Of a stretch of 64,000 nucleotides of DNA, positions 46,013-55,176 are shown piece by piece (position 1 is the stretch's first letter; each line of letters begins with the position of its first letter). The position numbers were made by a program, and so were the translations under genes. The stretch comes from Oscillospiraceae bacterium (GTDB lineage: Bacteria > Bacillota > Clostridia > Oscillospirales > Ruminococcaceae), in assembly GCA_020024155.1 (NCBI GenBank), contig JAHHUE010000002.1:1-64000 (forward strand), written 5' to 3'. The notes beneath the pieces were generated by a model. The model was not told the origin of the DNA, ran no database searches, and saw only the letters and a program-made list of their open reading frames with translations.

Positions 46013-48568
46013 ATGAAAAATATTGTTATTGGTGTACTTGCTCATGTTGATAGTGGAAAAACCACTTTGTCAGAAAGTATGTTATATAAATGTAAGAGCA
46101 TAAGAAAGCTGGGGCGTGTTGATAATGGTGACACTGCTCTTGATACAAATGAAATAGAAAAAAGCCGTGGTATAACTGTGTTTTCAAAACAAGCAAAGCT
46201 AGTATATAAAAACACAAATATATACCTTTTGGACACACCGGGTCATATTGATTTTTCTGCTGAAATGGAGAGAACTCTGTCTGTTTTAGATTATGCCATT
46301 CTTGTTATAAGTGGTATTGATGGCATACAACATCATACAGAAACTTTATGGAATTTATTGCAAACATATAAAATTCCTACTATTATTTTTGTAAATAAAA
46401 TGGATGCTAATATTGCAGATAAAAATAAACTTATTAACGAGTTAAAAAGTAATTTCAGTACATCTTGCATCGATTTTACAACACTTAATTTCTCAGTTAT
46501 GGAAGAAATATCAATAACTGATGAAAGTGTTATGGAAAGCTTTTTGGAAACTGAAACTATATCTGATAGCAATATTGCTCACTTAATAAATCAACGAAAA
46601 GTTTTCCCTTGTATTTTTGGTTCTGCCCTAAAAGAACAAGGTGTTGAAGAGTTATTATCAATTCTTGACAGTTACACTATTCAACCTGAATACCCTCAAC
46701 AATTTGGTGCAAAAGTATATAAAATCGGTCACGACGAACAAGGTGGACGCATTACATATCTAAAAATTACTGGTGGTAATTTAAAACCAAAAGACAGTGT
46801 AACCCTTATTGATAAAAATGGTGAAAAATCAATTGAGAAAATAAATCAAATCAGATTGTATACCGGAGAAAAATTTTCTTCTGAACAATGTGCCGAAAGT
46901 GGAACAATTTGTGCTGTAACCGGACTTACAAAAACTTATTCTGGACAAGGTATCGGCATAGAGCATAATCTTGAACAAAAACTGTCACAGCCAATATTTA
47001 CTTATAAAGTTTTAATACTTGATAAAACTGACGCCTTTACAACTTTATCTAAATTCCGTATTCTTGAACAAGAGGACCCTCAACTTAATGTTATATGGAA
47101 TGAACAACTTTCCGAAATTCATGTAAGTCTTATGGGCGAAATTCAACTTGAAGTATTAAAACACATTTTTGCCCAAAGATTTAGTATTGAAATTGATTTT
47201 GACCAAGGTAGTGTTGTCTACAAAGAAACTATACGAAACACTGTTGAAGGTGTTGGTCACTTTGAACCTTTAAGGCACTATGCAGAAGTTCATCTTTTAC
47301 TTGAAAAAATCAAACAAGGCAGTGGCCTTATTTTTGATACTATTTGCAGTGAAGACAGACTGGATAAAAACTGGCAAAGGCTTATTCTTACTCATCTTAC
47401 AGAAAAAACTCATTTAGGTGTATTAACCGGCAGCCCTATAACTGATATTAAAATCACATTGGTAAGTGGTAAATCACACATAAAGCACACTGACGGCGGA
47501 GATTTTCGTCAGGCAACATATCGTGCTGTTCGTCAAGGTCTTATGCAGGCAGAAAGCGTTTTGCTTGAACCGTGGTATGACTTTACAATAACTGTATCAA
47601 GCGAAAATATTGGTCGTGTTATGACAGATATACAAAAAATGAGTGGTAATTTTGATGCACCTGTTGTAAACGGAGATATATCAGTTCTTAAAGGCTCTGT
47701 TCCTGTTATAGAGATAAATAATTACAGACAAGATTTTATAAACTTTACTCGTGGAAAAGGCAGAATGACTTGTGTTTTCAAAGGTTATTTTGAATGTCAT
47801 AACACTGCACAAGTTATTAGAGAAATAGGATATAACCCAGAAAACGATATTGAAAATTCTGCTGACAGTGTATTTTGCTCTCATGGTTCTGCAACTGTTG
47901 TTAAATGGTATGATGTAAAAGACAATATGCACTTGGAAAGTTTTTTAAAAGAAAAAACAGAGGATTTAACACCGCTTATAACTCAAAATCAAGTAAGAGA
48001 GTATCGTTCTTTTCTTGAACAAGATAAAGAGCTTTTGAAAATTTTTGAAAACACTTATGGAAAAATTAAAACTGATAGATATACTGTTTTTAATACTCCA
48101 AGTAAGACAGAAACAAAAACCACAACAAATTATAAAACTTATGAACAAGATTACCTTCTTGTTGATGGATATAATATAATTTTTGCGTGGGACGATTTAA
48201 AAAATCTTGCTCAAAAAAATCTTGATGCTGCCCGTCATAATCTCATAAATACACTTTGTAATTATCAAGGTTTCAAAAAATGTGAAGTTATTTTAGTTTT
48301 TGATGCATACAAAGTAAAAGGCAATACTGGAAGTATTGAAAAATATCACAATATAACTATCGTTTATACAAAAGAGGCAGAAACTGCTGATATGTATATT
48401 GAAAAAACTACTAAAAACTTGGCAAAAAATTATCGTGTGAGAGTTGCAACAAGTGATAATCTTGAGCAAATTATTATTCTTGGACATGGTGCAATGCGTT
48501 TATCTGCACGCAATTTCAAACAAGAAGTTGATGAAATAGAAAAAGCTATACGAGAAATAATAGAATAA
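46013..48568 (+). CDS. TetM-like ribosomal GTPase fused to a Rae1/YacP NYN endonuclease
   Basis: An 851-residue protein. Residues 1 to about 640 are an EF-G/TetM-type GTPase with AHVDSGKTT (10-18), RGIT (52-55), DTPGH (74-78) and NKMD (128-131), plus domains II-V (HIKHTDGGDFRQATYRAVRQG, CVFKGYFECHNTAQVIREIGY). After a linker, residues about 711-851 are a YacP-type NYN nuclease: LLVDGYNII, VILVFDAYKVKGN, EAETADMYIEK, VRVATSDNLEQ, GHGAMRLSARNFKQEVDEIEK. These align with B. subtilis Rae1, which cuts mRNA in the A site. The start lacks a strong ribosome site. Many annotators would call it tetracycline resistance, but the nuclease suggests ribosome rescue. Confidence 0.9.
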   Translation: MKNIVIGVLAHVDSGKTTLSESMLYKCKSIRKLGRVDNGDTALDTNEIEKSRGITVFSKQAKLVYKNTNIYLLDTPGHIDFSAEMERTLSVLDYAILVISGIDGIQHHTETLWNLLQTYKIPTIIFVNKMDANIADKNKLINELKSNFSTSCIDFTTLNFSVMEEISITDESVMESFLETETISDSNIAHLINQRKVFPCIFGSALKEQGVEELLSILDSYTIQPEYPQQFGAKVYKIGHDEQGGRITYLKITGGNLKPKDSVTLIDKNGEKSIEKINQIRLYTGEKFSSEQCAESGTICAVTGLTKTYSGQGIGIEHNLEQKLSQPIFTYKVLILDKTDAFTTLSKFRILEQEDPQLNVIWNEQLSEIHVSLMGEIQLEVLKHIFAQRFSIEIDFDQGSVVYKETIRNTVEGVGHFEPLRHYAEVHLLLEKIKQGSGLIFDTICSEDRLDKNWQRLILTHLTEKTHLGVLTGSPITDIKITLVSGKSHIKHTDGGDFRQATYRAVRQGLMQAESVLLEPWYDFTITVSSENIGRVMTDIQKMSGNFDAPVVNGDISVLKGSVPVIEINNYRQDFINFTRGKGRMTCVFKGYFECHNTAQVIREIGYNPENDIENSADSVFCSHGSATVVKWYDVKDNMHLESFLKEKTEDLTPLITQNQVREYRSFLEQDKELLKIFENTYGKIKTDRYTVFNTPSKTETKTTTNYKTYEQDYLLVDGYNIIFAWDDLKNLAQKNLDAARHNLINTLCNYQGFKKCEVILVFDAYKVKGNTGSIEKYHNITIVYTKEAETADMYIEKTTKNLAKNYRVRVATSDNLEQIIILGHGAMRLSARNFKQEVDEIEKAIREIIE

Positions 48569-48578
48569 AAATAAAAGA

Positions 48579-48611
48579 CGATATTAGACCCAAAATCTAA
48601 TATCGTTTTTT
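48579..48611 (+). terminator. terminator after the TetM-Rae1 gene
   Basis: Arms CGATATTAGA (48579-48588) and TCTAATATCG (48596-48605), 10 bp, then TTTTTT. Confidence 0.92.
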
Positions 48612-48744
48612 CTATATTAAAATTATAACCTTGTGATATTCTTTAAACACAAAATGGTAATGGGGAATATATATGTTGTAAATAACTTTTAAATAAAGTT
48701 TTGTTGTTTCAAATAAATATTTTTAAAATATCAATATTTTTTAT

Positions 48745-49430
48745 TTAAAGATGAGTATTGATAGAGTATATTCCTAAAAACTCTTCTCCACCCCATCTGC
48801 CAACAAGGTCATGTCTACGAATATTTCTAATAAGACTTTTAGAAATATTTTTTAGAACCATATCCCCTGCATCATGTCCGTATGTATTATTAACTTTGCT
48901 AAAATCATCAATATCAGCAAATAATACTGCAAAACTTCTTCCAATTTTTTTATATTCTTCAAATTTATAAGAAATAAAACTCTCCAAGTAACAACGGTTA
49001 GGTAACTCTGTTAAATTATCATGCATAGCAATATTAGATAAATTTTTTATTAAATTATCTTCAAAAACTTTTGGAAAATCCTTAGTAAATATTTCTACTG
49101 CCCCTACAATTTGTTCTTCATTTTTAATAGGAAAAATATTTACTCTAATAGGAATTCTGTATCCGTCACGATGCCTAACAAGAACCTGGTCTTGTCTTTT
49201 TTTTCTGTCTTATATTGTAGCAAATAAAGGACAATCGAGATTGCATATAGCTTTTACTTATTTGTCTATATGATTTAGCCCGCTGTTTTGACAGCATTTG
49301 CCAATTATTTCTTCTGCCTTATATCCTGTAATTTCTTCTGCTACATGATTCTAAAACTTTATCTTCCATTCTTTATCCACAAAATAAATATCATCTTGCA
49401 ACTGTTTTATAATATCTAAATATCTATATT
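48745..49430 (-). pseudogene. PAS-GGDEF diguanylate cyclase relic
   Basis: On the minus strand the frame reads a PAS-like domain (QDDIYFVDKEWKIKF, then EEITGYKAEEIIGK, and RHRDGYRIPIRVNIFPIKNE) broken by three in-frame stops. It continues into a GGDEF domain: HDNLTELPNRCYLES, ADIDDFSKVNNTYGHDAGD, GRWGGEEFLG. It stops about seven residues after GGEEF, so the last third of the domain is missing. The piece from 49026 to 48745 is the longest open part. The protein cannot be active as a cyclase. Confidence 0.85.
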
Positions 49431-49623
49431 GTCATATAATACAATAAATTAAACTTCCAATTATATTATACACTTTTAGCATAGTTTTCCATACATAATA
49501 ACAGTGTACAAATATATTTAATTTTAAATATTTTATGATTTATATTTTAACTCAATATCATTTTAAAGTAATATTTGATTACATTACAGTTATTACATAG
49601 TTAAATTTTTATTCAACAATGCA

Positions 49624-49656
49624 AAAAACGACTAAGTATTAAACTTAGTCGTTTTT
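49624..49656 (-). terminator. terminator of tRNA-Leu copy 1
   Basis: Arms AAAAACGACTAAGT (49624-49637) and ACTTAGTCGTTTTT (49643-49656), 14 bp, minus-strand T-tail. Confidence 0.9.
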
Positions 49657-49742
49657 GGTGCGGATGACAAGACTTGAACTTGCACGATATTGCTACCACT
49701 AGCCCCTCAAGCTAGCGTGTCTGCCGATTCCACCACATCCGC
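49656..49742 (-). tRNA. tRNA-Leu (GAG), copy 1
   Basis: An 87-nt class II cloverleaf on the minus strand. Acceptor GCGGATG/CATCCGC, anticodon stem GCTAGC/GCTAGT around TTGAGGG (anticodon GAG), long variable arm, encoded CCA. The upstream -35 (TTGCGT) is weaker than for copy 2, so it may be expressed less. Confidence 0.95.
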
Positions 49743-49855
49743 AAAATCGGTTACACTTTTCTAGTGCGTGTATTATAATATCATACTTTTTTACAAAACG
49801 CAAGCATTATTTTTAATATTTTTTAAATTTTACAAAGTTATAAATTGTAAAATAA

Positions 49856-49885
49856 AAAACGACTAAGTACAAACTTAGTCGTTTT
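49856..49885 (-). terminator. terminator of tRNA-Leu copy 2
   Basis: Arms AAAACGACTAAGT (49856-49868) and ACTTAGTCGTTTT (49873-49885), 13 bp with four-base loop. Confidence 0.9.
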
Positions 49886-49971
49886 GGTGCGGATGACAAG
49901 ACTTGAACTTGCACGATATTGCTACCACTAGCCCCTCAAGCTAGCGTGTCTGCCGATTCCACCACATCCGC
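49885..49971 (-). tRNA. tRNA-Leu (GAG), copy 2
   Basis: Identical in sequence to copy 1. Its promoter is stronger: TTGACA (50027-50032 on the minus strand), 17 bp, TATTAT (50004-50009). It is probably the original locus, with copy 1 downstream arising by tandem duplication. Confidence 0.95.
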
Positions 49972-50047
49972 AAAATCGGTTACACTTTTCTAGTGCGTGT
50001 ATTATAATATCATAAGTTCTATATATTGTCAACACTTTTTTCATATT

Positions 50048-51340
50048 TTATTTAATTATTTTTTCGCCACTTTCGATAGCAGAAAACTCTGATACATCTT
50101 TCAATTTTCTGTTTATCATATTTGTACGAGTACCAATAAGTTTATCCAACTCTTCACTTGCCTGTCTCATACGGTCTTGTGTTTTTGAAAGAACATCTCC
50201 AAATTTACTAAACTCTGTTTTAACTTCTTCAAGAACTTTCCACACCTGTCCAGAGCTCTTCTGAATTGCAAGTGTTTTAAAGCCCATCTGTAAGCTATTT
50301 AATAAAGCAGCCATTGTTGTTGGACCTGCAATATTTATTTTTTCTTTTTGCAATTCTTCTACAAGTCCTTCTCTTACAACTTCAGCATACAAACCTTCCA
50401 AAGGCAAAAACATTATTGCAAATTCTGTTGTTCTTGGAACATCAATATACTTTGTTCTTATGTCTTTTGCAAAACCTTTAATTCTTGTACGCAACTCTTT
50501 TCTTGCAAGAAGTAGTAAATCTTTATCTCCACTGTCATAAGCATCTTGCAGCTTTTGATATGCATCTAATGGGAATTTTGCGTCTATTGGCAAATAAATA
50601 TAACCTTCATCTGTGCCAGGCAGTTTAACTGCAAATTCTACTCTATCCTGAGAGTTTTTCTTTGTAGCAATATTCATTTCGTATTGTTCTGGACTTAAAA
50701 TTTCTTCCAAAATTGCACCAAGCTGAACTTCTCCCAATATACCTCTTGTTTTAACATTGGACAAAACTTTGCGTAAATCGTTTACACCTTCTCCAACCTT
50801 TTGCATTTCGCCAAGAGATTTATATACTTGTTCAAGCCTTTCGCTTACAAGCTTAAAGCTTTGATTTATTCTTTCTTCTAATGTTTTTTGAAGTTTTTCG
50901 TCAACAGTCAATCTCATTTCATCAAGCTTTTTCTCATTGCTTGCTTGCATATCACTAACTTTTTGCTCAACAGTTATTCTCATTTCTGACAACTGTTCTT
51001 CATTCTGTTTTTGGAATTTAGCAAATCTATCATCAAGTCCGGTAGTAGTTTGAAAAACAGTTCTTCTCAAAGACTCTATATTTGCTTGTGTATTTTCGCT
51101 AAATTCTTTAAATCTTGCTGTTTCAAGGTTTTGCATTACCTGCTGATTTTGATTTTGAGCCATCTGCTGTCTTGTAAGAAAATCCAATGTATCTTTCTTA
51201 CTTTTATCTGTATACTGCTCAATTTCTTTTTTCAACTCAGCAATCTGGTTTTCAAGTGCCTGAGTTTTATCTTTTTTAGTCATTGATATAATATTTACAA
51301 TAAGTACAATAACCAATAATGCTATGATAATATAATCCAT
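50048..51340 (-). CDS. rmuC: DNA recombination protein RmuC
   Basis: A 430-residue protein with one N-terminal membrane helix (1-18), a long coiled coil (20-185) rich in Gln/Glu/Lys, and the RmuC nuclease-like domain: NVKTRGILGEVQLGAILEEILSPEQYEMN near 195, LPIDAKFPLDAYQKL near 250, and FAIMFLPLEGLYAEV near 310. RmuC limits inversions at short repeats in E. coli. Length and order are usual. It is a single gene divergent from the membrane protein at 51477. Confidence 0.95.
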   Translation of the reverse strand: MDYIIIALLVIVLIVNIISMTKKDKTQALENQIAELKKEIEQYTDKSKKDTLDFLTRQQMAQNQNQQVMQNLETARFKEFSENTQANIESLRRTVFQTTTGLDDRFAKFQKQNEEQLSEMRITVEQKVSDMQASNEKKLDEMRLTVDEKLQKTLEERINQSFKLVSERLEQVYKSLGEMQKVGEGVNDLRKVLSNVKTRGILGEVQLGAILEEILSPEQYEMNIATKKNSQDRVEFAVKLPGTDEGYIYLPIDAKFPLDAYQKLQDAYDSGDKDLLLLARKELRTRIKGFAKDIRTKYIDVPRTTEFAIMFLPLEGLYAEVVREGLVEELQKEKINIAGPTTMAALLNSLQMGFKTLAIQKSSGQVWKVLEEVKTEFSKFGDVLSKTQDRMRQASEELDKLIGTRTNMINRKLKDVSEFSAIESGEKIIK

Positions 51341-51476
51341 ATAATCCTCTTTTTTGTTTATTTTATAAATATATTATAAAAATATATATTTATAATTGCT
51401 TTTTATTGTATCATAAATTTTTCACTAAAAAAAGTGATAATATAAACATCTATTTTATTAAAAGGAATTTTTAGCT

Positions 51477-52010
51477 ATGAAAAACACAAAAAAAATTGCA
51501 CTATGTGGTGTGATTGGTGCATTATCAATTGTATTATTGCTTATGGGTTCTATTATTCCTCTTGCAACTTATGCTTGCCCTGCTCTTGCTGCCATTCTTA
51601 TTTTACCAATTTCCTATGAGTATCAAGAAAAAACTGCTTTCACAATGTATTTATCTGTAAGTATACTTTCCACAATACTTATTCCTGAAAAAGAATTTGT
51701 TATGATGTATGTATTTGTTTTTGGTCTGTATACGGTTTTCAAATTTAAAGCCGATAAAATAAAACCTAAGTTTTTACAGCTTATCTTAAAAGCATCGTAT
51801 GCAGTTATCTCAACAGCTGTATGTTATGCAATATTGCTTTTGGTATTTCCAAACCCGTTATTAACAAAAGAATTATCTGACGCAACTTCTTGGTTTATTA
51901 TTTTATTCTTTGTTTTGTTCTCTGCAACATTTATTTTATACGATTTTTCTGCAACACTTATGTTTAGATTATATATTTATAAATTAAGAAATCGTCTATT
52001 TAAAAAATAG
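51477..52010 (+). CDS. hypothetical membrane protein, possibly ECF-like
   Basis: A 177-residue protein with five to six predicted membrane helices and a basic C-terminus (KLRNRLFKK). The start KKIALCGVIGALSIVLLLMGSIIP resembles ECF S components and DUF2232-like proteins, but the rest is not distinctive. It lies 24 bp before the patatin gene, so the two are probably cotranscribed. No ligand can be proposed. Confidence 0.65.
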   Translation: MKNTKKIALCGVIGALSIVLLLMGSIIPLATYACPALAAILILPISYEYQEKTAFTMYLSVSILSTILIPEKEFVMMYVFVFGLYTVFKFKADKIKPKFLQLILKASYAVISTAVCYAILLLVFPNPLLTKELSDATSWFIILFFVLFSATFILYDFSATLMFRLYIYKLRNRLFKK

Positions 52011-52034
52011 ATTATTGCAAGAAAGGTAACAGTT

Positions 52035-52889
52035 ATGAAAGATAAAACTTCACTTATTCTTGAAGGTGGTGGAATGCGTGGTCTTTACACTGCCGGTATA
52101 CTTGATTATTTTTTAGAAATGGGATTGGAGTTTAACTCTGTATATGGAGTTTCTGCCGGTTGTTTAAACGGTGTAAACTTTATTTCAAAGCAAAAAGGAC
52201 GAAATTTAGCTACATTTACAGACTATCTTGATGACAAAAATTATCGAGGATTGGGAATGTTTTTGAAAACCGGAAATTTCTTTAATCCTAAATTTATTTA
52301 TGATGATATTCCAAATAAATTAAATCTTTTTGATTATGATGCATTTGCCCTTAATCCAACAAACTTTTATGTTGTAGTTTCAAATATAAAAACAGGACAG
52401 GCAGAGTACATAAAATGTGATGATATTGATGGAAGAATGGATTATATTAGGGCATCTGCCAGCCTGCCACTTATATCTCAGGTTGTTAAAATTGATGATG
52501 ACGAATACCTTGACGGTGGTATTTGTGATAGTATTCCTCTTCAAAAAAGCATATTAGATGGCAATGAAAAAAATGTTGTTATTCTTACTCAGCATAGAGG
52601 ATTTGTAAAAAAGCAAACAAAAAATCTTGGTATTTTTAAAAGCTTATACAATAAAAAATATCCAAAATTATACGAGGCTATAAAAAACAGACATCGTATG
52701 TACAACAGAGAACTAAAATACTTATATAATGCCGAAGAAAATGGCTCAGCATTTATAATTCAGCCTGACAATGCTCTTAATGTATCAAGATTGGAAAAAG
52801 ATAAATATAAACTATATAACCTATATAATATTGGATACCTACAAGCAAAAGAAATGTATCCTAAAATTATTGAATATTTAAACTCATAA
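52035..52889 (+). CDS. patatin-like phospholipase
   Basis: A 284-residue serine lipase-like protein. LEGGGMRGLYTAGILDYFL (residues 9-27) gives the oxyanion loop, YGVSAGCLNG near 40 is the GxSxG nucleophile elbow, and DGGICDSIPL near 157 gives the catalytic Asp of the Ser-Asp dyad. Closest in style to the YjjU family of bacterial patatins, which lack a signal peptide and act in the cytoplasm. Lipid substrate is unknown. The ribosome site is AAAGGTAACAGTT-ATG. Confidence 0.92.
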   Translation: MKDKTSLILEGGGMRGLYTAGILDYFLEMGLEFNSVYGVSAGCLNGVNFISKQKGRNLATFTDYLDDKNYRGLGMFLKTGNFFNPKFIYDDIPNKLNLFDYDAFALNPTNFYVVVSNIKTGQAEYIKCDDIDGRMDYIRASASLPLISQVVKIDDDEYLDGGICDSIPLQKSILDGNEKNVVILTQHRGFVKKQTKNLGIFKSLYNKKYPKLYEAIKNRHRMYNRELKYLYNAEENGSAFIIQPDNALNVSRLEKDKYKLYNLYNIGYLQAKEMYPKIIEYLNS

Positions 52890-52910
52890 AACTTAATTTT
52901 TTTAATAGAA

Positions 52911-52946
52911 AAAGGTACATAAGACAAATTATCTTATGTACCTTTT
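52911..52946 (+). terminator. terminator after the patatin gene
   Basis: Arms AAAGGTACATAAGA (52911-52924) and TCTTATGTACCTTT (52932-52945), 14 bp, then TCTTT. It also faces the decayed surface-protein gene. Confidence 0.9.
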
Positions 52947-52959
52947 CTTTAAAGTGTAA

Positions 52960-54118
52960 CTATATTTTAATTTATCGTCAAACTTTTTCTTTTTGTATAC
53001 AAATACAAGTATTGTTTATGTACTTAAAGCAAATAAGATTATTGGTAACAATATACCTTTACCACTTGTATTTGGGCTTAAAGTATTTTAAGGTGCTAGT
53101 GCCGTAGTGTTTGGAGTTGGTTTATTCTCTGGTGTTGGTGGAATTATTACTCTTTCTGTAAATGTCCAACTACCGCTTATATTTTACTACATTATTTTCA
53201 ACAATTGCAAACCAACCATTAAATGACCATATACCTTTCAAACCATTTTTTTCAGATATAACAATAAATTTGTCAGTATATTTTTCATCTTTGTTTTGCA
53301 TAGCCTCTTCTACTGAGCTATAAGTTTTTGTATCTTCTGGTAACTTTTGACCTTGTGGTACTTCTGTGCCTCAATCATATACTACGGAAATCTTATGTTC
53401 TATATAAGCCCAACTACCTGTACAAGTTACAACAGCATCCTCAATATTTGTAGACCATCCACTGAACACCCAGCTACCAACTTTACCATTTTTTGTGCCT
53501 TCAAAAGATGTTTTATCAGTATATTTTGTATCTAATGCAGCTATGGCTTCTTCTGCTGATGTATATTTTTTATTATCAACCGGAAGTTCAATCTTTTCCT
53601 TTACACCTTCTGGTATAATATTATCTTTCCAATTATATTGAATGGTGTAATCTGTTTTTTCTTGAATTAACCCTCGTATTTCTATATAACAAAACCTTTC
53701 TTCATCATTTTTTAATGTAATTTTAAAATCTTTATAACAACCTATGCGACCTAATTTTAAATTTTTAAATATAATCAAATTTTTTTCTTTATAATATTCA
53801 AAGGTATAATATCTCCATTTATATCTTTAAACGGATTTTCAATTACTAATGTTCTGTTATTTCCTAAGTAAAAAGGCTCTCCATATAAGCTTTGTTCTAT
53901 TCTTTTTACACTTGTCATTCCTTCAAGTGATTCATTGCTTCCTGTACTGTATGGCATTTGTTCACCCGTAAAAGATTGTAAGATACTGTACTTCTGATAA
54001 TCCTTGAATATTTTCTTTTTCAATATAAATGTCTTGTATATTTTTTGCATAATGTATACCTTGTATATTTGTTACTATACTATCTTTTGATATCTTAAAT
54101 TGTATAAGTAATATATCA
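52960..54118 (-). pseudogene. decayed LRR/SHIRT cell-surface protein with sorting signal
   Basis: Minus-strand pieces in order give one surface protein. IQGIHYAKNIQDIYIEKENI and QGLSEVQYLTIF look like leucine-rich repeats, then a frameshift. A piece with MPYSTGSNESLEGMTSVKRIE follows. Two SHIRT-type repeats come next: DYTIQYNWKDNI to SWVFSGWSTNI, and VPQGQKLPEDTKTY to WSFNGWFAIVEN. Then PPTPENKPTPNTTALAP, then LSPNTSG with LLPIILFALST and YKKKKFDDK, a decayed LPxTG-type anchor. Stops and frameshifts separate the pieces, so it is dead. Confidence 0.8.
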
Positions 54119-54155
54119 TACTTAAAAATTTTTTTCTTTAACTGTTATTATAACT

Positions 54156-54202
54156 AAAAAGTCAAACTCATTACAAAGTAAAATGTTTGAGTTTGACTTT
54201 TT
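54156..54202 (-). terminator. terminator of the membrane redox operon
   Basis: Arms AAAAAGTCAAACTCA (54156-54170) and TGAGTTTGACTTTTT (54188-54202), 15 bp. It sits 12 bases past the DUF5692 stop codon. Confidence 0.92.
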
Positions 54203-54213
54203 ATATTATTATT

Positions 54214-55158
54214 TTATTTCACATAATCTTTTTGTAGATTGTTTGCTGCAAGATTTTTCTTATACCATTTATTATCAGTATAAAGTTCTTCCTTTAATGG
54301 ATTTCTGTGTGTTCTCTTAATAACAATTATTTCATAAATAAATACTGCAACATTTGCAACAAGAGCAATTGCACTGAGAGCTGTCCAAGCTGTTGGATTA
54401 TATGTAGCTGTTATGCTAAACATTTCCATAGCTTGATAGTCCACTGCCAGTGAAAACATACCAAAAATAGCCAATGTCTGTGCACGGTGTTGAAGCCACG
54501 CACCTTCTTTGATGAAAAATTCTGCAACAGTACAGCTTATAATAAGAACTACACCTGCATACATAGCTCTTGTTGAAATGCTATTATAGCAGTATGCTAC
54601 ATTCCATAAGTCATAAGCTAAAATCCAAAACCAAAGTTGGTCTGGCCAAACCATATCTTTTGATTTTGTGTTTGCAACTTTTATTCCAACCCAACCTGTC
54701 ATTGTCAAAAGCAAAAACACGCCTGCCAATGCATTCATCAAGTTCCAAGGTCCACCAAGTACAGTCAAACCTGCTTCGTCAACTGTAAGCTCTTTAAAAG
54801 TTGAAAAAACTTCTATATCACGATATATAGCCTCAATAATATTTATTGCCAAAATTGCTACCGGAAAATACCAAGCAAACTTTTTATTGCCAAGTTTTGT
54901 ATAACGAATAAGCATAAAACCTATAACGCCTATAAGTGCAGAATATGTTTTTACAACACCAAACCAAGTTTTACTTGACGGACTACTTACTATCCCCATT
55001 GCAATAAGAACAACAAGCACAACTGGTAAAACACAATATACTGCTATTGATAATGCTTTACTTCTTCGTGTAATTTCATTTAAAACAACCAACAAAACCA
55101 CAAGCAATAAAACACCTGCTATTGTAAGCCAAGAATACCCTTCAAAGAAAAATCCCAT
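54214..55158 (-). CDS. DUF5692-family membrane protein
   Basis: A 314-residue protein with about eight helices. VLNEITRRSKAL near residue 28, WFGVVKTYSALIGVIGFMLIRY near 65, NIIEAIYRDIEV near 108, GGPWNLMNALAG, DLWNVAYCYNSISTRAMYAG near 187 and EFFIKEGAWLQHRAQTLAIFGMF near 217 fit the DUF5692 family. Function is unknown. It is the last gene of the TetR-controlled operon, 18 bp after the 2Fe-2S reductase. It shares motif positions with the membrane protein at 57957. Confidence 0.85.
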   Translation of the reverse strand: MGFFFEGYSWLTIAGVLLLVVLLVVLNEITRRSKALSIAVYCVLPVVLVVLIAMGIVSSPSSKTWFGVVKTYSALIGVIGFMLIRYTKLGNKKFAWYFPVAILAINIIEAIYRDIEVFSTFKELTVDEAGLTVLGGPWNLMNALAGVFLLLTMTGWVGIKVANTKSKDMVWPDQLWFWILAYDLWNVAYCYNSISTRAMYAGVVLIISCTVAEFFIKEGAWLQHRAQTLAIFGMFSLAVDYQAMEMFSITATYNPTAWTALSAIALVANVAVFIYEIIVIKRTHRNPLKEELYTDNKWYKKNLAANNLQKDYVK

Positions 55159-55176
55159 TCACAACACTCCTTTTAA

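Larger units (their letters stand above)
49624..50014 (-). repeat. tandem duplication of a tRNA-Leu transcription unit
   Basis: Two near-identical blocks, 49624-49785 and 49856-50014, offset by 229 bp. Each holds a terminator, an 87-nt tRNA-Leu and the same upstream region up to the -10 box (TATTAT on the minus strand). The tRNA sequences are identical. The -35 boxes lie outside the duplicated block and differ: TTGACA for the second copy (50027-50032), TTGCGT for the first (49798-49803). Confidence 0.92.

Noticed and set aside
46013..47900. Straight call of tetracycline-resistance gene tet(M)
   Set aside because: The GTPase motifs match that superfamily, but the protein is much longer, ends in a Rae1-type nuclease, sits among core genes and shows no mobile context. 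Resistance is not supported by sequence alone.
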